From: Liopterus haemorrhoidalis
Taxonomy: Eukaryota; Arthropoda; Insecta; Coleoptera; Dytiscidae
Length of the DNA stretch: 64,000 nt
Reading direction: 5' to 3'
Assembly: GCA_963971575.1 (NCBI GenBank)
Contig: OZ020612.1
Location: forward strand, 248,001-312,000
A program made the position numbers and the translations under genes. Shown here one piece after another: positions 19,995 to 30,639 of the stretch. The first letter of the stretch is position 1, and each line of letters opens with the position of its first letter. The notes beneath the pieces are model-generated. The model saw nothing but the letters and a program-made list of their open reading frames with translations, was not told the DNA's origin and made no database searches.

Positions 19995-20250
19995 AAAAAT
20001 CTATACACATAAATGTGAAAATCTGTCTGTCTCTCTGTACTGTCAAAATGGTTGGACGGATTTTCACGAACTTTTCAACACACCTTAAGGTGAAACCGGG
20101 ACAGATTATAGGCTATATTTCATATCAGAATTTTTATTTAAAGGGGTAAATGTGAAGTCTATTTATCTGTTTGTACGGGTATCAAGTCAAATGGCTGGAC
20201 CGATTTTCACGAGATACTCAACACACCTTAACGCTACGTACAACCCCCAG
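19995..20250. repeat. Dispersed repeat with CTGTCTGTCT and ACGGATTTTCACGA motifs
   Basis: Two related modules (20030-20130 and 20155-20230) share CTGTACTGTCAAAATGG or AAGTCAAATGGCTGGACCGA, then GATTTTCACGA and CAACACACCTTAA. Sequence resuming the first module (CATATGAGAATTTTAATG) reappears at 21000-21050, after the TIR element 20255-20985, so the repeat was split by that insertion. Confidence 0.5.
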
Positions 20251-20254
20251 AGAT

Positions 20255-20985
20255 TGTGAGTTTTTTATACGAAACTAACAATCTCAAATAAAATTAGTGA
20301 CAACCTATACATCAAATTTTGCACAGAATTTTTATCTATCTAATAAGATATTTTTGATTGTAGAAAAAAATATTGTAAAAATTTTATTGTTAAATAACTT
20401 AATAATAGGTATTACACAACAATATTCTATAATTTTTTAAATATATTTGTGGGTTTCAGATAATTTTTATATTTATATAGTTTTGTGTAGAAATGTTCAA
20501 ATAATACGTTAAAATTTTTTTCGACATGATTGTTTATAGTTTAGAGCCTTCGTCGAAAAATATTATACTTGATGATAATCAAATGCCACTTGGTACAAGT
20601 ATTCTTTACATAAAATGGAACATTTTTATCCGCCGCACCTATATTGAGAACCGCGGCAGATTCGAGGTGGCGGCAAAAGTAGATTACCAAGTACAGTAAC
20701 TATAAGTAATTTTCACAATAGAACAAATTATCTCTAAACATATTTGTAGAATGGAGCTTTAGGTACAATTTGCCGCATGGTACACAAATATGCGTCGAAT
20801 GGTTTACAAGATGGCGTCTATAACGCAAGTTGTTTATTTACTATTACATGACAGTTCTTTTGACAGTTAAAAATATCCTATTAGGTAGATAAAAATTCGC
20901 TGAAAATTTTGATGTATAGATTGTTACTAATTTTATTTCAGGTTAGATTAGATTAGTCTTGTATAGGAAACTGTACGGTTGTGCG
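20255..20985. mobile_element. TIR element, about 730 bp, with ~100-bp arms
   Basis: The left arm (AATAAAATTAGTGACAACCT, ATACATCAAATTTT, AATTTTTATCTATCTAATAA) pairs with the right arm (TTATTAGGTAGATAAAAATT, AAAATTTTGATGTATAGATT, GTTACTAATTTTATTTCAGG). The interior is AT-rich with GC patches (CCGCCGCACCTATATTGAGA). No transposase was seen. The ends are approximate and the duplication is not resolved. Confidence 0.65.
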
Positions 20986-21364
20986 CACCCATAAGGTAAA
21001 TCATGGGCGAATTATAAACTGTATTCCATATGAGAATTTTAATGCAGTAGGTTTGGGAAGTGAGGACGAAAAAATAACAGTTTTTTCGGTGTAACTCTGA
21101 AACTTTTCAATACAGTCACTTCCGGTCGACTCCTGCAAATGAATAAAAAGTTCTTTAAACCTACTCAGACTTATTAAAAGACATTATAACTCATCTCATG
21201 CGAAGAACTGGTACTCTATATCGCATTATTCATAAAAAACTAAACATTCACTATAGGACAGGAGGGACAAAATTTCAAAATTTTGAAGTACTTTTGAACG
21301 GGGCAGGTGACTAAAAAATACTTGAGGCAACTAAAATGTTGCATCCTAAACCAACCATTCTAAC

Positions 21365-21792
21365 CAGAGCTTCGAATTGTTATTTTTATCGTTTCGGTTT
21401 TTTGTTCCGGTTCAATTAAAAAAAAATCAGTTCGGTTCCGGTTTTCATTCCGTCAAACGGTTTTTTTCGGTTCAGTTCCGAGTGATAAATTTTTAAATGC
21501 TTTTATTTGTATTAGAAATTTATTTTCAACTATAATTTAGAAGAACATTATATTCCTTATTTTGTAATAATCATACCAAGGCCGCTGCAGGGGTGAGGGG
21601 TTCTGGGCGTTCAACCCACTCCCCTCAAATAATATCAGCGCATTTTTTTTTTACTTATCAGTTAAAAAAATTACGATTTTTTCTGCTCATCAGTTTAAAA
21701 AATTATTTTAAATAAAATATATTCACTCCTATAAACATTATCTGAACCGAAATAAACCGATATTTTTTTTTTCGCTTTTCGGTTCATTTGTT
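21365..21792. mobile_element. Second copy of the GGTTC-repeat MITE, right end lost
   Basis: CAGAGCTTCGAATTG, TTTTTGTTCCGGTTCAATTA, AATGCTTTTATTTGTATTAG and ACATTATCTGAACCGAAATA follow the same order as 17945-18373. It has an extra GC-rich insert (21582-21625) and no terminal CTG. Confidence 0.75.
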
Positions 21793-21799
21793 TCTTTTT

Positions 21800-22190
21800 T
21801 CATAAAGATTATTAATTAGAGACAAGAGAATTAAATATAATTTTATTTGAAATAATTATAAAATGTATTAACAAAGTACACTGTTAAAATTTAATATAAG
21901 CTCCATTATGTGAATTTGAAAGGAAATGTCACCTTAAAACCCTAAGGACCACAAGTCAGTCAACTTACTAACTAGCTCTATGCGACTACAAAACTTTCTC
22001 ACTGATTGTACTGCAAAAGAAAAGAACATTTGCAGTTTGAATTTAAATATTGTATGTTGTAGATCGTAGGAAATTTAATTCAGGGTTCAAATAAATTTTA
22101 AAAAAACTTGAAAAAAAAAATTGAACCGGTATTAAACCGGTTCAACTGTGCAAATTTTTGGAAAAAATCGTGTTAGAATAAATAAATTTA
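21800..22190. other. Unassigned AT-rich stretch
   Basis: I see no terminus or coding pattern, apart from ACCGGTATTAAACCGGTTC (22126-22144), a short palindromic motif. Confidence 0.3.
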
Positions 22191-22435
22191 AAAAACTTAA
22201 GAACTTTCATTTGATACTATATAACAAATTTTAAAAAATATATAGTTTTTCAACGACACAAAAAAATATTTTGTTTTCAAAAAAATAAAGAGATCAAAAA
22301 TTCCTTGTGAACTGTGCCGGTTCCTATCAATGTACATTATTGAGAATTTTTATAGATTAAAAAAAAAAAGTTTTTCGAAAATAAAAATCTGTTAATCTAC
22401 GCTTTAAGTGGTTTCATTTGATAAACCACACAAAT
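22190..22435 (-). mobile_element. HINE-B internal fragment
   Basis: On the minus strand GTTTATCAAATGAAACCACT, then AATGTACATTGATAGGAACC and the following AAAAATTCCTTGTGA-type block (seen complemented) are the middle part of HINE-B, diverged. Confidence 0.5.
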
Positions 22436-22443
22436 ATAAAAAA

Positions 22444-23092
22444 TCAACTGTGGCCACCACAGGACCGACCGCCATCATAAAGTACTTATATAAAATACAT
22501 TCTAGCAGCAGAATAGAAACGATTTGGCCTAATATTTTCTAACAGAGATATTATTTATCATGACCATGGAAACGTTACTTATAAGTATGAAAAAATTGAG
22601 ACTTGGAAAAAATTTCGAAAAATTTTACAGAATTTATTCGAAATTTTTCGTTTTATCAAAAAACGTCTCAAATAAAAGTTATTAGTTATTGCTTTTATAG
22701 CAACTTTTGTTCAATAATTTTTTTCGAAATAGTTTTCTGTTGTGATATATTCACAAAAATCTTAAAATCGACACGAGTAAACTCCCATTTTCAGTCAACC
22801 GATTTTTGCCAAAAGTTGATCAACTTGTGCCATTGATAGTAGAAGCTTAAATATAAAGTTTCATAAAAATCCTTTCAGCCGAATTTGCTCTACACGTGTA
22901 CACAGACGGACAGACAGACAGACAGACGGACAGACAGACAGACAGACGGACGGACAGACAGACCAACAGACATCATGCTAAAAATAGTCAAAATGTTATG
23001 TAGGGACCTCAATTCGTGGAGATCCATCGAAATCTCGAAATGTCAAAATCGGTATGATCACAATACCTCCCTTATATATGTTGACGGTCTGT
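22444..23092 (-). mobile_element. HINE-A copy 4, full length
   Basis: A 649-bp copy. The hairpin end reads TCAACTGTGGCCACCACAGG (one change from TCAG). The GACA tract is at 22903-22975. The 5' end is TATATATGTTGACGGTCTGT with an A-run. Confidence 0.86.
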
Positions 23093-23149
23093 AAAAACGA
23101 ATATATATATTTTTTGTTGAATAGATATTTGGTAATATTTTCCCCGCGA

Positions 23150-23400
23150 TGTATTTTTATGAACTCTCAATAGTCTTGTTATATGTGGGTCAAAGAGTTG
23201 TACAAGCATGCCAAATTTCAACTTTTTAGATCCAGCCGTTTGGTCATAATTGCTACCGTACAGATGGACAGACAGACAGACGCATGAGTGACGTTATACA
23301 GGTTTTTGGCGACACTTATAAATCCATAATAAATTTCTACCACGGCTAAGGCAGACACGAGTGACGTTATAAGGGTTTTTTGGTTATACCTCCATAACTT
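23150..23400 (-). mobile_element. HINE-B-like 5' fragments
   Basis: GTGGGTCAAAGAGTTGTACA, CATGCCAAATTTCAACTTTT and AGCCGTTTGGTCATAATTGC are the complement of the HINE-B 5' half, followed by GACA units and AAGGGTTTTTTGGTTATACC. The end block is present twice (23296 and 23366). Confidence 0.6.
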
Positions 23401-23419
23401 TAATAAAAATTACAGGAAA

Positions 23420-24130
23420 AAAGCTGTCTTTTTATTGTTATTGTAGTGGTGGTGGGCCTTTATTGGTCTCATAAGGGAATTTAAATATTATAATGGTTTG
23501 CACAGAAGAAGCGAGATGGTGTTGAAAAATAGCAAGTTTAAGAGAGCAGTCATTTTTCACTGGTGCATTGAAGGCGAAAGGCACCATTAATAATTCTCAA
23601 CTGTTAAACTACTTAATCAATTTTTGACTTATATGTGATTTGAACTTTAAAGATAGCGTCACAATGGGCTACGAGGTACTTTTTTATGTTTAAGCAACTT
23701 TGGCCATTGTTCAAATATGTTTACTTCATCACACGAAGCGAGGATAATGACGGGCCTGAGAGAGATTTGACAATGTGTCAGATCTCGTAAAAAAGCAGCT
23801 TTATTGAAATTTTTGCCAGAGGTGTTATATAAGAAGTCTCTTTGTAAGGGGAAGAAATAGTAAATTCTTAAATAGCAATAAGGATGTCCTGGTTCCCCTA
23901 GCACACGGCACACGAACGATCCTGATCCTGCTCCTTACCAACAGCTGCGCCACAGATTTACAAAAAATATCTCACTGCAAACTTATATCAGAAATCGTCC
24001 TTCAGTCCTTCATGGGCGGGGGATAATCAACTTTCATGAACTACCCTCAAATAAGAAAAATTCAAAGTCTTGGTGTTGATATGTTACAGTACCAAAGGAT
24101 TCAAGTCCTTGTGTTAATAGCCAACTACCA
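23420..24130. other. Unassigned region
   Basis: No repeat terminus or known protein motif was identified. ORF 23659-23913 minus is not recognisable. Confidence 0.3.
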
Positions 24131-24136
24131 AAAAAT

Positions 24137-24190
24137 TGATGTGAAGTGGAAATTTTCATTTTTCATGATTTTGTAGGTATCTATTGAGCG
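24137..24190 (-). mobile_element. HINE-B 3' terminus fragment
   Basis: TTGATGTGAAGTGGAAATTT, TCATGATTTTGTAGGTATCT is a diverged HINE-B 3' end with the inverted 5' motif retained. Confidence 0.5.
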
Positions 24191-24284
24191 AGAGCATCCA
24201 AATGTTGAATATTTACAACTAGATAACACAATCGTTCAGAAGTTAATTCAGTTATACTATCTTCTTCTTCTTCTTTGGGCACTG

Positions 24285-24470
24285 TGTACTGTGTGTCATT
24301 GACTTTTGTCTTACCCAAGTAATTTCCCCATCTTCATCTCTTAAGGGTCTTCCCACTGGTCAACGAGTATTCAATCTTCCCTCCCATATCTTCCTAACCA
24401 TTCTGTCTTCTCTTATCCTCATCACGTGTTCTATCCACTGTAATCGTCTACCTCTCAGTGCTTATATGAC
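24285..24470 (-). pseudogene. LINE reverse transcriptase extreme C-terminus
   Basis: The minus strand reads ALRGRRLQWIEHVMRIREDR, MVRKIWEGRLNTR, a stop, PVGRPLRDEDGEIT. This is the W-x-x-H-V-x-R...RxVGRP pattern at the end of RTE-like LINE polymerases. A stop interrupts it. Confidence 0.65.
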
Positions 24471-24745
24471 ATTCAGCATTTGATATCTTTGTTTTTATGT
24501 ATAAAAAGTAATTATAATACATATGTACTGGAGGCTGAGAAGGAAAGGGAATAAAAAAAAACGAAAAATATGACCCCCTAGAAATTTTTACACAGACCGT
24601 CAAAGGGTCGCAACCCATAGAAAGCGCACAACTGCACTATCAGAATTAAAATTCAAATCCTAGCTGTATTTTTTAAAATTTATTATTATTATTTTTTTTT
24701 ATATTGTAGCCATAATTTAACCATAATTAAAATCTATTTATATAT

Positions 24746-24961
24746 ATATATAAGATATAAAAGTTATTGGGAATAGCGGTGGAGTAAAGTAAACTCAAAA
24801 GTTACTAAGGCCCGATATTTCGGTCTAATTTTTTAGACCTTCTTCAGGGGAACGTAAAGAAGAATGAAGGTCTAAAAAGTTAGACCGAAATATCGGGCCT
24901 TAGTAACTTTTGAGTTTACTTTAATCCACCGCTATTCCCAATAACTTTTATTTCTTATAAT
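24746..24961. repeat. Foldback: two inverted ~95-bp arms with PLE-like end sequence
   Basis: The left arm (24746-24840) and right arm (24866-24961) are near-perfect complements: AAGTTATTGGGAATAGCGGT, AGTAAACTCAAAAGTTACTA, AGGCCCGATATTTCGGTCTA. The loop is about 25 bp. The GGTCTAAAAA...GACCGAAATATC layout resembles the terminal repeats of Penelope-like elements, so the structure may be two head-to-head PLE ends. Confidence 0.8.
24809..24849 (-). ncRNA. Hammerhead-ribozyme-like motif
   Basis: On the minus strand, in order: box 1 CTGAAGA (24847-24841, fits CUGANGA), an extra A, stem II GGTCTAA/TTAGACC (24839-24822) with a short A-rich loop, box 2 GAAA (24821-24818), then TATC as a short stem III/cleavage candidate before GGGCC. 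Both catalytic boxes match. The extra A next to stem II and the very short stem III are weaknesses, though PLE-type hammerheads tolerate a minimal stem III. The plus-strand arm lacks box 1. Confidence 0.45.
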
Positions 24962-25029
24962 TTGGAACGGAATAACCTTTTATACGTATATATATATATA
25001 TATATACATAAAAACAAGTACAAGTATTT

Positions 25030-25165
25030 GTTTATATATTTTAAAATCTCAGTATTTTTCGTAAATGGTTGGCCATTGGGTCACAATTTCTACCGTGCAG
25101 ACAGACCCATGAATAATATAAGCACTTCTTGGATATACCTACGAAATTCTAAAAAATGCAGCTTT
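25030..25165 (-). mobile_element. HINE-B 5' end fragment
   Basis: On the minus strand TTTTTTAGAATTTCGTAGGT, then ATATCCAAGAAGTGCTTATA, ATGGGTCTGTCTG and GTAGAAATTGTGACCCAATG track the HINE-B 5' end, heavily diverged. Just beyond it (25205-25250) lies a tRNA-like box B (GGGTTCAAATCTC, minus strand). Confidence 0.5.
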
Positions 25166-25249
25166 TGAGTTTTTTGTAAAATAGCAAAATATGTATATTG
25201 TAGAATCGAGATTTGAACCCGTTGTCAAACCATGCTAACTGTCCTTTCC

Positions 25250-25720
25250 TTTAATTAATATTCCAGATATTTTCGACATAATTTCATTTAAAAATCCTGA
25301 AGCTCTATAAAAGTTTTAGATGTGGAGCAACGCTTTGAAAGCTGGTCACATTCGCACATAAGTGGCGTGCCTGTCACGCCATAATATTACCGGTAAATTT
25401 TCTCTGGCAATAAACAATATTTCACAAAATATTGTTGGAATTTATACGGACACTTTGAGAGCCTTCAAATGTCTCTATACCACAATAAATCAGATAAATA
25501 TAATTCTGCAGGAAATCAAAAAGAATATTCAGCTGTTTATTTCACAACTTTAAATTATCGCGAGCCGTATAAACTTTCGAGGGCCACACGGGCCACACCT
25601 TTGATAAATCGAAAATAAAAGCGCAAATTTCAACCAATTCAGTAACTTGATTGTATTCAATATCTTGTCTAATTCTACTCTGAAGTTGACTGCATGGAAC
25701 TGACTTAAGTTGTACACCTT
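25250..25720. other. Unassigned spacer
   Basis: No feature was recognised before the mariner element. Confidence 0.3.
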
Positions 25721-25723
25721 ATA

Positions 25724-26635
25724 CGAGTTCTGTTCAAAAAGTATCGCGAATTTTATGTTTTTTCAAAAATGATTTATTTATTCATGAATATCTATTTTGT
25801 CCCCTTCAAAATAATCCCCACCAGATATTATACACTTGTGCCAACGTTTTCTCCAATCCTCGAAGCACTTGAAAAAATATTTTTTGTGATCTTGTTCAGC
25901 TCATCCTTCGATGCCGTCTTTATCTCCTCCCTCGTAGCGTAGCGTCGTCCTTTCATGGGCCTCTTCAGTTTCGCGAACAAGAAAAAGTCACAGGGGGGCA
26001 GATATGGGGAATACGGTGGCTGCGGCATTATTAGTATGTTGTTTTTGGCCAAAAAACACGACGAATTTTGGTACGAATTTCGCGGCGACCCGTCTCATGC
26101 CCAAATCATTGGTAAAAATCGAATGAAACGAGCCAATCGATATGTTTAGGTCCTCAGCAACTTCTCTAACGGTGATTCGACGATTGGCCAATACTATTTT
26201 CTTCACTTCATCAATGTTTTTGTCTGTTGTTGACGCGCTCGGGCGTCCGGCACGCTCTTCGTCGTTCACATCTTCTCGGCCCTCTGAGAACATTTTGTAC
26301 CACCGATAAACGTTGCTTCGGTCCAAGGTAGCTTCACCATATGCCACAGTCAACATTCGGAATGCGTCCGCGCACTTAATTTTGTTTTTCACACAAAATT
26401 TTATATAGATTCTTTGATCCATTTTTTGGTATATGCAAAAATCGAAGACGATCAAAACACGTGCAAGCAAAGCAACTGTCAAAAATTAACTGAACATTCA
26501 AAATGTCAAAATGACCGAACTTGTCGGCATAAGTGAGAGACGTGAGTACCAACATAACGCCATAAAAAAATGGAAAATCAAATATACGTAACCCGCGGAA
26601 ATTCAAAATTGGCGATACTTTTTGAACAGACCTCG
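25724..26635 (-). mobile_element. Internally deleted mariner element
   Basis: The left end is CGAGTTCTGTTCAAAAAGTA. The right end read inwards is CGAGGTCTGTTCAAAAAGTA. TA flanks both sides (25722-25723 and 26636-26637), the Tc1/mariner duplication. It is 912 bp against about 1.3 kb for a complete mariner. The missing DNA lies in the transposase. Confidence 0.92.
25828..26422 (-). pseudogene. mariner transposase, middle deleted and frame-shifted
   Basis: It starts MDQRIYIKFCVKNKIKCADA and continues VYRWYKMFSEGREDVNDEER, AGRPSAST and IVLANRRITVREVAEDLNIS, the two N-terminal helix-turn-helix domains of mariner transposases. After KFVPKFVVFF the sequence jumps, in another frame, to the C-terminal catalytic block NNILIMPQPPYSPYLPPCDF and FLFAKLKRPMKGRRYATREE. 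The last catalytic Asp (PCDF) remains and the earlier ones are deleted. SPDLAP is altered to SPYLPP. Confidence 0.9.
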
Positions 26636-26797
26636 TATATCCGCTTCATTCTTTCTAGATCTTTTTGTCAGTCACTAGAGGTTTCTAGAAAGTTTCACTG
26701 TCGTTGTTCCGCCCCAAACGGTTGGAGTCATAACTTACAGGACCGCATTTGTAACAATATTGCATAGGAACATGTCATCAGAAAAATTAGTGCAAAG

Positions 26798-26961
26798 CAG
26801 TGACGAATTAAGTTGCTTGGGAGCCCTGGGCGGTAAAATTAAAATGGACCCTCTATTATTTTAAATAGAATGGAAATATTTGTATATAGATTTCGGTAGG
26901 CCCCCCGGTTTCGTAGGCCCCGGATGGCCGCCCAGTCCGCCCACCGCTTAATTCGCCTCTG
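26798..26961. mobile_element. 164-bp hAT-type MITE with perfect 8-bp duplication
   Basis: The ends are CAGTGACGAATTAAG and, from the right, CAGAGGCGAATTAAG. They are flanked by GTGCAAAG on both sides (26790-26797 and 26962-26969). A GC-rich core includes GGCCCCCCGG and GGCCGCCCAGTCCGCCCACC. Confidence 0.92.
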
Positions 26962-27144
26962 GTGCAAAGTAATGATTAAACCATAATATAAAGGCTAGAA
27001 AATTAATGATTAGGGTGGATCGCACAGATATTATTGACAAACATATAACTGTGATGAGAAAGAATTTCGAAGCAGTAGAGTCAAAAACTAAATATGTGGT
27101 GTCCAAAAGATCTAGGAACACTTCTTAATTATAATTAATTATAG

Positions 27145-27540
27145 TTTTGAGAAAGTGGAAAGTTTCACTTACTTAAGTGCCAATGTTAACGAATTAAATG
27201 ATCTTAGAGAAGAAATAAGAAGACGTATAAGATAATAGAAGTTATTTTAAACTCCAACAACTTTAAGATCAAACACCTTAAGTAGAACTTCAACAAATCA
27301 ACTTTGTGAAAATAATATTTAACAATTGTTAAAAGGAACAATGAGGATAATTATTAAAAGGAAAAGTTAAAATTTTACTATTTTAATTTATGAAACGGCT
27401 TACAAATTTTCTTTTAACAAATTAATTTTTAATATCATTCTGTATAGTTCAGAAACATGGTGCTTGACGAAAGAAGATGCAAAACTACTCGGTTTCAAAA
27501 GAAAATTCTTGGAACAATTAGAGAATAAGATGGTAGGTGA
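27145..27540 (+). pseudogene. Decayed RTE-like LINE reverse transcriptase fragment
   Basis: Short in-frame pieces read VESFTYLSANVNELNDLREE then IRRRI, and further on ILYSSETWCLTKEDAKLL and FKRKFL. They match the (V)E+F+YLGS...N...+EI++RI and LLYGSETW.LTK.....L..FERK+LR order of RTE-like polymerases, with several frame changes. Confidence 0.65.
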
Positions 27541-27549
27541 TTCAGTTCT

Positions 27550-28330
27550 TTAGCTTTCCAGTTTCTAAAATATTTCTGTTGCTCTTTCCTCAGCAACTTA
27601 GAGAAAAATGGAGGTTGTGTGAAACTAAAAGTTCCGACAGAAAATGTTAAAAAAACAGTATCTTTGAGGGCGCCGCTAGTCGAGATGAATTGAAACCCTA
27701 AGATATTTATGGGGTTTATTAAGCGATATAAATATAGTTTTAGCGTTGGTTGTTTGTTTGAACGTTTAGTATGCAGTCGAGGTGTTTTTATTAGCGTGTT
27801 TCTTTCCGGGTGTATCTGATTGAGCATTCCCGGTGTACGTATCATATAAATAAAATAACTGTATTTATCTGCAGTTGAAAACATCCAAATGTGTACCGTG
27901 GGACAATAAAACATTCATATGTACCTGGGGAACAAGCAGAAATAGACACAACATAACACTACCACTGTTACGCCAAAATTCTAACAAGATTTATTACACG
28001 TACACACACAGACGTACTGGGAGCCATGTGAGCACAGCGCTTTTTCAAACAACAAAGATTTGGAGATGATTTCATTGCATTAAGCATGCAGATGTGTGCT
28101 GGGTGATGTTGTAATGTATTTGGCAGTCTGTTGCAACTTGGCTTTTACCTAAGTATATATTATACTTAGGGCAATATACAACTACTTTAAACTTTGTCCC
28201 CATTGTGACATCCTCACTTAACTTCCACCTGACTATTAGTTAAAATCAAAGATGGTACATTTCAAACAGACTCCTTAACAACCACCAACTTTACTTTCCG
28301 AATAATAGTAATGTAGACTTATTCGGTCAG
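27550..28330. other. Unassigned region
   Basis: One 139-codon ORF (27495-27914 minus) has no recognisable domain and overlaps the LINE relic. No splice or repeat evidence supports it as a gene. Confidence 0.3.
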
Positions 28331-28334
28331 GAAC

Positions 28335-28405
28335 TGTCGTGGCTCTGCAGTAAAATAATTGGCTGCTAAGCACAGGAAATCGGTTCAATTCCCGCTGATT
28401 CTCTT
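28335..28405 (+). repeat. tRNA-like segment, possible SINE head
   Basis: CGTGGCTCTGCAGTAAAATA, GGCTGCTAAGCACAGGAAAT and CGGTTCAATTCCCGCTG resemble a tRNA D-arm, anticodon region and T-arm (box B GGTTCAATTCC). No tail or duplication was found. Confidence 0.45.
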
Positions 28406-28750
28406 CAGAAAACAGTCGACCCTCAACATTCACAAGTTTACACTATCAGGGTTTCACGAATGTTGAAAATACGCAAATAACTCGAACCATTAAATTTAGT
28501 TTTGTTGGCATCAGGATCGTATTTAAGGGGGGCTAGGGGTCTGCAGCCCCCCTAATAATTTTTGAATATGTAGTTTTCATTTACAAAAATGGAAAATTGT
28601 GATACCATTATTTTTTATATCGTATTATGATATTTAGTCAATGTTAGTGTTTTATGATTTAAATAGGATTACCATACGTTCCGGTTTTACCGGGATAATC
28701 CCGATTTTCAGCCCTTGTTCCGGTTGGTATGTCGGTCAAATTTACTAGTT

Positions 28751-29336
28751 ACCGACCGTCAACATATATAAGGGAGGTATTGTGATCATACCGATTTTGA
28801 CATTTCGAGATTTCGATGGATCTCCACGAATTGAGGTCCCTACATAACGTTTTGACTATTTTTAGCATGATGTCTGTCGGTCTGTCTGTCCGTCTGTCTG
28901 TCTGTCCGTCTGTCTGTCCATCTGTCTGTCCGTCTGTCTGTCTGTCCGTCTGTGTACACGTGCAGAGCAAGTTCGGCTGAAAGGATTTTTATGAAACTTC
29001 ATATTTAAGCTTCTGCCATAAATGGCACGAGTTAATCAACTTTTGGTAAAAATCGGTTGACTAAAAATGGGAGTTTACTCGCGTAGATTTTAATATTTTA
29101 ACAGAAAAATATTTCGAAAAAATGTGTTGAACAAAAGTTGCTATAAAAGCAATAACTAATAACTTTTATTTGAGACGTTTTTTGATAAAATAAATAATTT
29201 CTCAATTTTTTCATACTGATATGTAACGTTTCCATGGTCATGATAAATAATATTAGGCTAAGTTATTTCTACTCTGCTGCTAGAATGTATTTTATGTTTT
29301 TATGATGACGGTCGGTCCTGTGGTGGCCACAGCTGA
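28751..29336 (+). mobile_element. HINE-A copy 5, full length
   Basis: A 586-bp copy reading 5' to 3' on the plus strand: ACCGACCGTCAACATATATA, the TATTGTGATCATACCGATTT block, a GTCT/GTCC tract (28873-28954), GGATTTTTATGAAACTTCAT, TGATGACGGTCGGTCC and the CTGTGG-TGG-CCACAG hairpin with CTGA before a T-run. Confidence 0.88.
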
Positions 29337-29339
29337 TTT

Positions 29340-30028
29340 TTTTTAATGTCTTGAGTTTTAAGATTCAGATTTTTAATTGAATATTCAAATAAACAACAAA
29401 ACAGTAGCTGAACTCGAGTTAATAAGAGTTTAATTTTATTTACTGTGTCTGTTAGTACATGACTGATATTCTTTGATAATTGTTATTTTTCGTTAGTTAT
29501 ATTATAAGAAATAATTACTAGCATTTTTTAATATGACAAATGTCAAATGGAATGACATATTAATAAAGTGAAATTCTTTTTTTTTGTAATACCAACATGT
29601 CATACAATTTCAAAGGTGTAAACTATTGAAATCAAAATTTCCTTTTAGTTTGTTTTTAGAAAAGTGAAAACAGTATAGGTAGACATTCGTATATTTAATA
29701 TATGGTAAAGCAGCAAATGTCAAACCCACGAATGTCAAGGGTCGACTATATTTACTTTCAAATTAGTAAAGAATATCAGAGAAAACTTTAACTTTGAAAA
29801 TTTATCTGGAAGATATCTAAAATATACAGCAACGTCGATTGATCAACTAAAAAACAATATTCGGGCAATAGTTGAAATATCACATGAAATTTCTGTAAAT
29901 ATTATGAGAAATATTGGCCGAAAGAACTCTTATTTGTGTAGTAGCAATAGGCGGGCTTATAGCCGTTATTATATTCCACAAAAAATTGCAAGGTCCAAAT
30001 AAAGCATTTATATAATGTGGGATTCAAA
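29340..30028. other. Unassigned AT-rich spacer
   Basis: No repeat end or coding motif was seen between two HINE-A copies. Confidence 0.3.
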
Positions 30029-30031
30029 AAA

Positions 30032-30630
30032 TCAGCTGTGGCCACCACAGGACCGACCGCCATCACAAAATACTTGTATAAAATACCTACATTCTAGCAG
30101 CAGAGTAGAAATAACTTGGTTTAATATTTAACAGAGATATTATTTATCATAACCATGGAAACGTTACATATAAGTATGAAAAAATAGATACTTAGAAAAA
30201 ATTTCGAAATTTTTTTAAATGTTTTTTCGTTTTATCAAAAACACTCTCAAGTAAAAGTTGGTAGTTATTACTTTTATAGCAACTTTTGTTAAATAATTTT
30301 TTTTGAAATATTTTTCTGTTATTTTCTTTTTTTTCGAAATATTCGAATCGACACGAGTAAACTCCCATTTCTAGACAACCGATTTTTACTCAAAGTTGAT
30401 CAACTCGTGCCATTGATGTCAAAAACTTAAATATGAAGTTTTATAAAAAACCTTTTAGCCTAATTTGCTCTGCAAGTGTACACAGACAGACGGACAGACA
30501 GACCGACAGACATCATGCTAAAAATAGTCAAAACGTTATGTAGGGACCTCAATTCGTGAAGATGTATCCAAATCTCGAAATGTCAAAATCGGTATGATCA
30601 CAATACCTCCCTTATATATGTTGGCGGTCG
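30032..30630 (-). mobile_element. HINE-A copy 6, full length
   Basis: Hairpin end TCAGCTGTGGCCACCACAGG, short GACA tract (30482-30512), 5' end TATATATGTTGGCGGTCG with an A-run. The last three bases of the 5' motif are missing. Length is 599 bp. Confidence 0.86.
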
Positions 30631-30639
30631 AAAAAAATT

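Noticed and set aside
27495..27914. 139-codon minus-strand ORF
   Set aside because: No recognisable motif, a composition typical of AT-rich noncoding DNA, and overlap with a LINE relic on the other strand.
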